NCBI GenBank assembly: GCA_965278965.1
Contig: OZ257127.1
Span: forward strand, 868,001 to 932,000
DNA length: 64,000 nucleotides
Direction: 5' to 3'
Source of the DNA: UBA10649 sp965278965
GTDB lineage: Bacteria; Actinomycetota; Actinomycetes; S36-B12
Each line of letters starts with the position of its first letter. The first letter of the stretch is position 1. This document shows positions 15,413 to 23,033 of this stretch, in pieces. Below the pieces are notes generated by a model. That model was not told where the DNA came from, did no database searches, and saw nothing but the letters and a program-made list of their open reading frames with translations. Made by a program: the position numbers and the translations under genes.

Positions 15413-17884
15413 TCAGCCCGCCACGGCACGGATGCGCTCGGACACGGCAGTGATGTGGGGGGTCCCCAGGATCTGGTCGTGATCGCAGTCGAGGTCGATC
15501 ACGGCAAGATCGGTCGACGCGGCAGCCCAGTCCTCGGCCAGCCCGGGCAGCGAACGATCGAGGGCCCGGAAGAGCGTGACCGGCACGTCGCTCGCCGGCA
15601 TCGGGTATGCCATCGCAGCCGCACCGGCGAGGTCGAACAGGGCGTAGGCGCGCTCGCGCTGGGGCATGACGCCGGCGGGCAGGGCGCGGACGAATGCTCG
15701 ACGCGCGCCTCGCCGCAGGCGCCTGCCCACCGCCACTCCGGCCGCACCGGCGCTGCGCAGCCGGCGAGCCGTCGATGCTCCCGCAGGAGCGTCGAGCAGC
15801 GCGACGGTGACGTGGATCCCGTCCTCGGCGTACTGCCGCGCCAGCTCGTAAGCGACGACACCGGACCCCGAGTAGCCGACGACCACGGCCGGCGGCGGCT
15901 GACCACCTGCCTGCGCAGCGCGCCGGACCTCGACGGCGATCTCCGGGACGGTTCGAAGCGGTGCCCGGGCGGACAACGGGTCGAACTGGCGCAGGATCCC
16001 GACGGGGTGATCCGGGGCGAGCTCCTGGGCGAGGCGGCGGTAGGTCAGCGCGTCACTCGACGGTCCGAGGACGCACACCACCGGTGCGGCGGTCCCCTCG
16101 ACGTTCAGCCAGATCGGCGCGCCCGTCGGGATGGTTGCGCCGCGCAGCACGGCGATGGCCGCGACCGTACGGTGCTCGAGCAGGACTGACTCCGGCATCG
16201 TCTCCCATCCGAAGTCGGTGAGCGTCGCCAGCAGCTCCGTCGCCCCGAGCGAGTCGAGGCCCAGCTCCCAGAGGTCGTCGTCCGGACCGAAGCCGGCGAC
16301 GCCGAGGATCTCCGTCGCGACTGACATCACCGCAGCCTCGTTCAGGTTCGCCGACCGCGCGGACGCGGCCCGGAACCAGGGCACCGGCTCGACGCGGACC
16401 AGCGCCTGCCGGTCGATCTTCCCCCGTGTCGTCAGCGGAAGCGCGTCATGGCGGACGATGACAGCCGGCACGAGGTGCGCGGCAACCTGCTCGGCCACGA
16501 CGCGGCGCACCTGCCCCGGATCTATTTCGGCACCCGGGTCGACCTCCAGATGTGCGACGAGGCGCTGTCCGCCTCGCGGCGCGTCCTGCACCAGGACCAC
16601 GGCCCGTCGGATCCCGTCGATCTGGCCGAGCACGCGCTCAGGCTCGGACGGTTCCACGAGCTTGCCGTTGATCTTGACCACGTTGTCGCGACGGCCGACG
16701 AAGTGGGCGAGTCCGTCGGCGTCGAGGCGGACGAGGTCGCCGCTGCGCCAGAACCTGATGCCGTCGGCGTCGACGCCGAACGCTCGCGCCGTCAGCTCCG
16801 GCTCCTGCCAGTACCCCATCGCGACCCGCGGCCCACGCGCCACGACCTCCAACAGGTCGTCCTCGCCTGACGCGATGGGCTCCAGGCGCACCACATCCGG
16901 GCCGACCGGGCGGCCGAGGGGAACACGCCCGGAGCCCAGCGGCATGGTGGAAGGAATCCTCAGGGCGAAGTTGATGCCTCCCTCACTCGCGCCGTAGACG
17001 TTCACGACGACGGAGTTCTCGGGGATGAGCCGCCGCATGATGGGCACCATCGACCACTCGAGCGCCTCGCCGAACGTCATCATCGAGCGGACCGCCTCCA
17101 GCCGACGCCCGACGGGCCACCGGTCCAGCACCGCAGGGACGTGCGATGGGACGACGGCAATGGTCGTCAGCCGTTCGCGGTCCATGTGGTCCACGAGGTC
17201 GACCGGGTCGTGGGCGTTGGGGTCCAGCACGCTCACGGCCGTGCCGAGCGCGGGCCTGATCGCAGACGTCAGGCCGGCGGCGAAGCTCATGGGCGCCATC
17301 ACCGCAGCACGGGGGTCGGCGAGGTCCGGGGGTGGTGCGAGCACCGCGTCGTCGAGGACGCTGTCGATGCTCAGCCAGCTGGAGACGACTCCCTTGGGCT
17401 CCCCGGTAGAGCCGGAGGTGAAGACGATCCGCGCGTAGGAGTCCGGGTCCACCGGCACGGGGTCAAGCGACCCGTCACCGGCAAGCAGTCGGTCGATGAC
17501 GTGGACGCCGGCGGGAAGGTCGACAGGCGCCGCGGCCAGGGCGACGGCCGGGTCGCCGAGCCGGTGCAGGATCGACGCGAGGGCGGCGGCCGGCAGGCCC
17601 GAGTCCAGCGGCGCGAACGCGGTCCCCGCGCGGATCGCGGCATGGATCGCCACGAGTGTGCCGAGGTCGTGGGCGACCAGGATGGGGAGGACTCCTGCAC
17701 TCCCGAGATCCGCACGCCGCTCGTGGATCCGCCGTGCCAGCGCCGCCACCCGGGCCTCGAGCTCGGCGTAGGTGAGCGAGCGCTCGACGTCCCAGGCGGC
17801 CAGCCGGTCCGGTGTCTGCTGGGCTCGTTCGACCAGCGCGAGTGCGAGCCGTGACGGCGACGCGGGCGCGCCGGTCTGGTCCAT
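15413..17884 (-). CDS. Single-module A-T-TE synthetase, paralogue 1
   Basis: An 823-residue protein with three domains and no condensation domain. Adenylation domain, about 1-500: A3 FTSGSTGEPKG (155-165), A5 NVYGASEG (295-302), A7 SGDLVR (381-386), A8 RRDNVVKINGKLVEP (398-412), A10 lysine 489 in RGKIDRQAL. Carrier domain, about 515-585: phosphopantetheine Ser545 in LGLDSLGATELL. Thioesterase, about 600-823: Ser672 in GYSGSG, Asp698, His802. The position of the usual amine-binding Asp in A4 holds Ala (MSFAAG), so a substrate without an alpha-amino group is suspected. ATG at 17884 aligns with its paralogues and has TACGAT 8 nt upstream. The amidase gene follows after 5 nt. Confidence 0.88.
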   Translation of the reverse strand: MDQTGAPASPSRLALALVERAQQTPDRLAAWDVERSLTYAELEARVAALARRIHERRADLGSAGVLPILVAHDLGTLVAIHAAIRAGTAFAPLDSGLPAAALASILHRLGDPAVALAAAPVDLPAGVHVIDRLLAGDGSLDPVPVDPDSYARIVFTSGSTGEPKGVVSSWLSIDSVLDDAVLAPPPDLADPRAAVMAPMSFAAGLTSAIRPALGTAVSVLDPNAHDPVDLVDHMDRERLTTIAVVPSHVPAVLDRWPVGRRLEAVRSMMTFGEALEWSMVPIMRRLIPENSVVVNVYGASEGGINFALRIPSTMPLGSGRVPLGRPVGPDVVRLEPIASGEDDLLEVVARGPRVAMGYWQEPELTARAFGVDADGIRFWRSGDLVRLDADGLAHFVGRRDNVVKINGKLVEPSEPERVLGQIDGIRRAVVLVQDAPRGGQRLVAHLEVDPGAEIDPGQVRRVVAEQVAAHLVPAVIVRHDALPLTTRGKIDRQALVRVEPVPWFRAASARSANLNEAAVMSVATEILGVAGFGPDDDLWELGLDSLGATELLATLTDFGWETMPESVLLEHRTVAAIAVLRGATIPTGAPIWLNVEGTAAPVVCVLGPSSDALTYRRLAQELAPDHPVGILRQFDPLSARAPLRTVPEIAVEVRRAAQAGGQPPPAVVVGYSGSGVVAYELARQYAEDGIHVTVALLDAPAGASTARRLRSAGAAGVAVGRRLRRGARRAFVRALPAGVMPQRERAYALFDLAGAAAMAYPMPASDVPVTLFRALDRSLPGLAEDWAAASTDLAVIDLDCDHDQILGTPHITAVSERIRAVAG

Positions 17885-17892
17885 GCGCACCG

Positions 17893-17898
17893 ATCGTA
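17893..17898 (-). promoter_or_regulatory. -10 element of A-T-TE paralogue 1
   Basis: Minus-strand TACGAT lies 8 nt before the ATG, preceded directly by the shared 10-mer GGTCCGCCCG. The same arrangement stands before paralogue 2, so each gene can be transcribed on its own. Confidence 0.55.
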
Positions 17899-17926
17899 CG
17901 GGCGGACCCGCCGGCACGCCGCGCCG

Positions 17927-20425
17927 TCACCGTTCGGCGGGCGCGCACATCCGCACGTGGTCGGCGATGACGCCGACGTGCGGGGTACCGAGGATCGCGT
18001 CGTGGTCGCAGTCCAGCTCGATGACGGTCAGGTTCGGGGTCGTTCCCGTCCAGGCATCCTCAAGGTCCGGCAGGCCGCTGTGGGTAGCTCGGAACAACGT
18101 GACCGGCAGGTCTGTGACCGGAGGCTGGTACTCCTGCGAGGCCTTGCCCGCGAGGTCGAAACGCGCGTAGGCACGCTCCTTCTGCGGCAGCGCCGCGGCC
18201 GGCAGCGCACGCACGAGTGCCTGCCGCGCCGACCGCCGAAGCCGCGCCGCCAGAGCGCCGTTGCCCCCGAAGCGCCCCTGGTCGATGACGGTCCGAGCGC
18301 CGGCCGGCGCATCGATGAGCACGACGTGGACGTCAACGCCATCGGCGGCGTACTGCCGAGCCAGGTCGTAGGCCACGACGCCCGAGCCGGAGTAGCCGAC
18401 GACCACGGCCGGCCGAGCCGTCGGGCCTCGCTCGGCCGACCTGCGCACCGAGGCCGCGATCTCCGTAACGGTCCTCGGCACGTCCGCCGTGCCCGCCGGG
18501 TCGAACTGGCGCAGGATCCCGACGGGGTGGTCCGGTGCGAGCTCCTGCGCGAGCCGTCGGAACGTCAGCGCGTCGCTCGACGGGCCGAGCACGCAGGCGA
18601 CCAGCGGACCGCCGCCCTCGGTGTTCAGCCAGATCGCGTCCCCGGCGGGAACGAACTGCCCGCGCAGACTCGCGATCGCGGCAGCCGTGCGGTGCTCGAG
18701 CAGCACCGACTCCGGCAGGGCGGCCCACCCGAAGTCCGTCAGCGTCGCCAGCAGCTCGGTCGCGCCGAGGGAGTCCAGCCCCAGCTCCCACAGGTCGTCG
18801 TCCGGGCCGAAGCCGTCGAAGCCGAGGACCTCGGCGGCCACGGAGAGAACGGCCGCTTCGTTCAGCGTCGCGGGTCGGTCGCTGGACTGCCGATGCCACG
18901 GCTCCGGCTCCGCGCGCAGGAGCGCCTGCCGGTCGACCTTGTCCCTCGCCGTCAGCGGCAATGCCGCGTGCCGGACGAGCACCGCCGGCACCAGATGGGG
19001 GGCGACCTGGTCGGCCACGACGCGGCGTACCTCCGCGGGTTCGAGCCCGCTGGCCGGATCGACCTCCACGTGGGCGACCAGGCGCTGACCGCCGCGCGGG
19101 GACGGCTGCACGAGGACGACCGCGCGCCGGATCCCCGCGATGGCGCCGAGCGCACGCTCAGGCTCGGACGGCTCCACGAGCTTGCCGTTGATCTTCACGA
19201 CGTTGTCCGCGCGGCCGACGAAGTGCAGGACGCCGTCCGCGTCGGCGCGGACGAGGTCACCCGTGCGCCAGAACGGGGTCCCGTCCGGGTCGCGCCCATA
19301 GGCTCGCGCGGTCGCCTCCTCGTCCCGCCAGTAGCCCATCGACAGCCGTGGCGTCCGGACGACAAGCTCCTGTGGCGCATCGCGATCGCCCTCCAACCCG
19401 GGGACGGGCTCGAGGCGTACGCGGTCCGAGGTCGCCGGACGGCCCATCGGAACCCGACCGGTGCCGAGCGGGGTCGCGGCGTCGATCACGAGGTAGGTCG
19501 CGGCGATGACCGTCTCCGTCGATCCGTAGTAGTTGACGATCACGCTCGTCTGCGGCAGGAGCGGCCTCATGGCGGCGACCATGGGCCACTCGAGCGCCTC
19601 GCCGTACGCGTTGACGGCACGCACGGACTCAAGGCGGCGGCCGGCGGGCCACCGGTCGACCACGGAGGCGACGTGGGATGGGACCAGGGCGACGCTCGTG
19701 AGCCGGTCCGCGTCCACGCGCTCCAGGAGGTCGAGCGGATCCAGGGCGTTCGGGTCGAGCGTGCTCACCGCGGTCCCGAGGGCGGGGCGCATCGCCGCGA
19801 GCGCCCCCATCGCGAAGCTCATCGGTGCCAAGTTCAGGGCCCGGTCGTCGACGTCGGGGGCCGGCCTCAGAACAGGGTCGTCGACGTAGGAGTCCATACA
19901 GAACCAGCTGACCATGACTCCCTTGGGCTCACCGGACGAGCCCGAGGTGAAGATGATCCGCCCCAGCGCCGCTGCGTCGACCGGCTGGGGGTCCAGTGCT
20001 TCACGCGTGGGCTGGAGCGCCGGGATGACACGGATGCCGCCGGGCAGGCGCGTGGTCGGCGCGGGATCCGCGACGACGGCCACCTGCGGGTCGTCCAGCC
20101 GGTGCAGGATCGACGCGAGCGCCGCTGGAGGAAGCCCAGTATCCACCGGCGCGAACGGGACACCGGCACGGATCGCCGCGTTGATCGTCACGACCGAGGC
20201 AACCCCGCGCCCGACAACGAGCGGGAGTACGCCGTACTCGCCGAGGTCGCCCCGCGCCTCGGCGATCCTGAGCGCCAGCGCACCGACGAGGGCGTCGAGC
20301 TCCGCGTAGGTGATCCGCCGGTTCAGGTCCCAGACGGCGGCGCGCTCCGGGGACTGACGTGCCTGCTCCCGAAGAGCGACGGCGACGCGGGAGGGCTGGG
20401 CCGACGAGACGCCGACAGGGTCCAT
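17927..20425 (-). CDS. Single-module A-T-TE synthetase, paralogue 2
   Basis: An 832-residue paralogue of its neighbours with the same domain order. The A domain has FTSGSSGEPKG, NYYGSTET, RADNVVKINGKLVEP and a C-terminal lysine in ARDKVDRQAL, where Asp replaces the usual Gly before Lys. The A4 position reads MSFAMG, again without Asp. The carrier site is LGLDSLGATELL. The thioesterase has GYSGSG, VLIDAPAG and DCDHDAIL. It is closest to paralogue 3: the linker, carrier and early thioesterase (from about ASLRGQFVP to FDPA) are almost identical, which points to recent duplication or gene conversion. It lies 42 nt from paralogue 1 and 40 nt from paralogue 3. Confidence 0.88.
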   Translation of the reverse strand: MDPVGVSSAQPSRVAVALREQARQSPERAAVWDLNRRITYAELDALVGALALRIAEARGDLGEYGVLPLVVGRGVASVVTINAAIRAGVPFAPVDTGLPPAALASILHRLDDPQVAVVADPAPTTRLPGGIRVIPALQPTREALDPQPVDAAALGRIIFTSGSSGEPKGVMVSWFCMDSYVDDPVLRPAPDVDDRALNLAPMSFAMGALAAMRPALGTAVSTLDPNALDPLDLLERVDADRLTSVALVPSHVASVVDRWPAGRRLESVRAVNAYGEALEWPMVAAMRPLLPQTSVIVNYYGSTETVIAATYLVIDAATPLGTGRVPMGRPATSDRVRLEPVPGLEGDRDAPQELVVRTPRLSMGYWRDEEATARAYGRDPDGTPFWRTGDLVRADADGVLHFVGRADNVVKINGKLVEPSEPERALGAIAGIRRAVVLVQPSPRGGQRLVAHVEVDPASGLEPAEVRRVVADQVAPHLVPAVLVRHAALPLTARDKVDRQALLRAEPEPWHRQSSDRPATLNEAAVLSVAAEVLGFDGFGPDDDLWELGLDSLGATELLATLTDFGWAALPESVLLEHRTAAAIASLRGQFVPAGDAIWLNTEGGGPLVACVLGPSSDALTFRRLAQELAPDHPVGILRQFDPAGTADVPRTVTEIAASVRRSAERGPTARPAVVVGYSGSGVVAYDLARQYAADGVDVHVVLIDAPAGARTVIDQGRFGGNGALAARLRRSARQALVRALPAAALPQKERAYARFDLAGKASQEYQPPVTDLPVTLFRATHSGLPDLEDAWTGTTPNLTVIELDCDHDAILGTPHVGVIADHVRMCAPAER

Positions 20426-20433
20426 GCGCCCGC

Positions 20434-20439
20434 ATCGTA
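20434..20439 (-). promoter_or_regulatory. -10 element of A-T-TE paralogue 2
   Basis: Minus-strand TACGAT lies 8 nt before the ATG, with GGTCCGCCCG directly upstream, identical in layout to paralogue 1. Confidence 0.55.
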
Positions 20440-20465
20440 CGGGCGGACCGGACGGACGCCGCGAG

Positions 20466-22988
20466 TCAGCGTTCGGTAGGCGCGCAGGTACGTACGTGCT
20501 CGGCGATCACGCCCACGTACGGCATCCCGAGGATCGAGTCGTGGTCGCAGTCCAGGTCGATCACGGTGAGGTGGGGTGTTGTCCCTGTCCAGGCGTCGGC
20601 CAGGTCCGGCAGTCCGCTGCCGACAGCGCGGAACAACGTGACGGGCAGGTCGGTGACCGGCGGCCGGTACTCCTGCGCGGCCTTGCCGGCGCGGTCGAAG
20701 CGCGCGTAGGCCCGCTCCTTCTGCGGCAGAACCCCGGCCGGCAGCGCTCGCACGAGCGCCTGCCGTGCCGACCGCCGCAACCGGGCCGCGACGTCGTTGC
20801 CCGTCCCGTCGTGGCTGTGGTCGACGGCGGTCCGGGCGCCGGCCGGGGCGTCGATGAGGACGACGTGGACGACGACGCCGTCGGCGGCCAACTGCCGGCC
20901 CAGGTCGTACGCGACGACGCCGGAGCCTGAGTAGCCGACGACCACGGCGGGCCGACCCGTCCGTCCGCCAGCGGCCAGACCGCGCTCGGCTGACCGGCGG
21001 ACGCCAGCGGCGATGTCCGGCACGGTGTGCGGGACGTCGGCGGTGCTGGCCGGGTCGAACTGGCGCAGGATCCCGACCTGATGGTCCGGCGCCAGCTCCT
21101 GCGCGAGCCGGCGGAACGTCAGCGCGTCGCTCGATGGGCCGAGCACGCAGGCGACCGACGGGCCGCTGCCCTCGGTGTTCAGCCAGATCGCGTCCCCGGT
21201 GGGCACGAACTGCCCACGCAGACTCGCGATCGCCGCAGCCGTGCGGTGCTCGAGCAGCACCGACTCCGGCAGCGCTTCCCACCCGAAGTCCGTCAGCGTC
21301 GCCAGCACCTCGGTCGCCCCGAGGGAGTCAAGCCCCAGGTCCCACAGGTCGTCGTCCGGGCCGACGTCGTCGAAGCCGAGAACCTCAGCCGCGACCGCGA
21401 GCACCGCGGCCTCGTTGAGCGACGGTGCGCGGTCGGACACCCCGTCCCGCCACGGGACGGGGTCGGCAGTCTTCAGCGCCTGCCGGTCGACCTTGCCGCG
21501 GTCGGTGATCGGCAGACTCTCGTGCCGGACGATCACCGCGGGCACGAGATGTGGCGCGACCTCGGCGACGACAGCACGGCGGACGTCGGCGGCACCCACG
21601 GTGGCGTCCGGTGCCACCTGGACGTGCGCGACGAGACGATGACCGCCGCGGGACCGCTCCTGGACCAGGACGACCGCTCGGTCCACGCCGGGGATCGACG
21701 CGAGCACACGCTCGGGCTCCGAAGGCTCGACCAGCTTGCCGTTGATCTTGACGACGTTGTCGGCACGGCCGACGAAGTGGAGCATCCCGTCCTCGTCCAC
21801 ACGTACGAGATCGCCGCTGCGCCACACGCGCGTGCCTGCGGGATCGGTCCCGAAGCAGGCAGCAGTGAGCTGCTCGTCGCGCCAGTAGCCCATCGCCAGC
21901 CGCGGCCCGCACATCACGACCTCGAGCGGCTCCCCCGGATCCCCCGACGAACCAGACATCGGTTCCAGCCGCACGCGGTCGGGGAACATGGGCCGGCCCA
22001 GCGGTACGCGGCCGACACCGAGGGGCATCGTCGAGTCGATCCGCAGACCGACCGCTACCGGCGCCTCTGTCGTGCCGTAGGCGTTCACGATGACGCCGGA
22101 GTCCGGCATCAGCCGGCGCATCGTCGGGACCATCTGCCACTCGAGCGCCTCTCCGTACGCCATCATCGAGCGCACCGACTCAAGCCGGCGGCCAGAAGGC
22201 CAGCGATCGAGCACGGTCGCGACGTGCGAGGGGACGACGGCGAGGGTGCCCAGCCGATGCCGGTCGCAGAACTCCAGAAGCTCTACCGGATCCAGGTCGT
22301 TCGGATCCAGGAAGGTGACGGCTGTGCCCAACGCCGGACGCATCGCCGCGCCCGCCCCCGCCGCGAAGCTGATCGGGGCGACGTTGAGCGCCCGATCGTC
22401 GTCCACGCCGGGCGGTGGGGTGAACAGGGGATCGTCGAGGAACGAGTCGAGCCAGGCCCAGGAGGTCATGACGCCCTTCGGCGCTCCCGTGGACCCGGAG
22501 GTGAAGACGAGCCGCGCAAGCGTGTCCGGGTCGACCGGCTGCGGTGCGATCGCATCGTCCAGAAGTTGGAAGGCCGAGATCGCGCGCACGCCCGGGGGAA
22601 GGGTCGCCGCACACGCGTCATCCCCGATGACGGCTACGCCGGGGTCGTCGAGACGGCGCCACAGCGCGAGCATCGCGCCGGGCGGAAGATCGGGGTCGAG
22701 CGCTGCGAACGGGACAGCCGCTCGGATGCAGGCATTGACGGCGAGCACCGAGCCCAGGTCCCGGTGGGCCACGAGGGGGATCACGCCGCAGGAGCCGAGG
22801 GCGGTTCGACGTTCGACGATCCGCAGCGCGAGCGCCCCGACGAGCGCATCCAGCTCGGCGTAGGTCAGTCCGCGTCGCCGATCCCACGCCGCCATCCGGT
22901 CCGGCGTCCTGGTCGCGTGGCTGACGAGGGCTGATGCCAACCGGGCTGGCTGTGGCCTAGCGCCCGCCGTTCCCCCGAGACCGTCCAT
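20466..22988 (-). CDS. Single-module A-T-TE synthetase, paralogue 3
   Basis: An 840-residue A-T-TE protein. The A domain has FTSGSTGAPKG, ISFAAG at A4 (no Asp), NAYGTTEA, RADNVVKINGKLVEP and RGKVDRQALK. The carrier site is LGLDSLGATEVL. The thioesterase has GYSGSG, VLIDAPAG and DCDHDSIL. The segment after the thioesterase Asp is rich in arginine (ARLRRSARQALVRALP) and probably forms the lid over the active site. The substrate-pocket region between A4 and A5 differs from the other copies, so the four enzymes may not share one substrate. Confidence 0.88.
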   Translation of the reverse strand: MDGLGGTAGARPQPARLASALVSHATRTPDRMAAWDRRRGLTYAELDALVGALALRIVERRTALGSCGVIPLVAHRDLGSVLAVNACIRAAVPFAALDPDLPPGAMLALWRRLDDPGVAVIGDDACAATLPPGVRAISAFQLLDDAIAPQPVDPDTLARLVFTSGSTGAPKGVMTSWAWLDSFLDDPLFTPPPGVDDDRALNVAPISFAAGAGAAMRPALGTAVTFLDPNDLDPVELLEFCDRHRLGTLAVVPSHVATVLDRWPSGRRLESVRSMMAYGEALEWQMVPTMRRLMPDSGVIVNAYGTTEAPVAVGLRIDSTMPLGVGRVPLGRPMFPDRVRLEPMSGSSGDPGEPLEVVMCGPRLAMGYWRDEQLTAACFGTDPAGTRVWRSGDLVRVDEDGMLHFVGRADNVVKINGKLVEPSEPERVLASIPGVDRAVVLVQERSRGGHRLVAHVQVAPDATVGAADVRRAVVAEVAPHLVPAVIVRHESLPITDRGKVDRQALKTADPVPWRDGVSDRAPSLNEAAVLAVAAEVLGFDDVGPDDDLWDLGLDSLGATEVLATLTDFGWEALPESVLLEHRTAAAIASLRGQFVPTGDAIWLNTEGSGPSVACVLGPSSDALTFRRLAQELAPDHQVGILRQFDPASTADVPHTVPDIAAGVRRSAERGLAAGGRTGRPAVVVGYSGSGVVAYDLGRQLAADGVVVHVVLIDAPAGARTAVDHSHDGTGNDVAARLRRSARQALVRALPAGVLPQKERAYARFDRAGKAAQEYRPPVTDLPVTLFRAVGSGLPDLADAWTGTTPHLTVIDLDCDHDSILGMPYVGVIAEHVRTCAPTER

Positions 22989-22996
22989 GCGCCTGG

Positions 22997-23002
22997 ATCG
23001 TA
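22997..23002 (-). promoter_or_regulatory. -10 element of A-T-TE paralogue 3
   Basis: Minus-strand TACGAT lies 8 nt before the ATG, as in paralogues 1 and 2, but the GGTCCGCCCG block is replaced by unrelated sequence. Confidence 0.5.
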
Positions 23003-23033
23003 CGGCCCATCGCGCCAGGATGAACCAGGTCGA

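Noticed and set aside
17885..17917. 11-residue N-terminal extension of A-T-TE paralogue 1
   Set aside because: It covers the -10 element and is not present in the aligned paralogues; the ATG at 17884 matches them.
17957..20479. 840-codon plus-strand ORF opposite A-T-TE paralogue 2
   Set aside because: Antisense shadow of a clear synthetase; the intact A3, carrier and thioesterase motifs are all on the minus strand.
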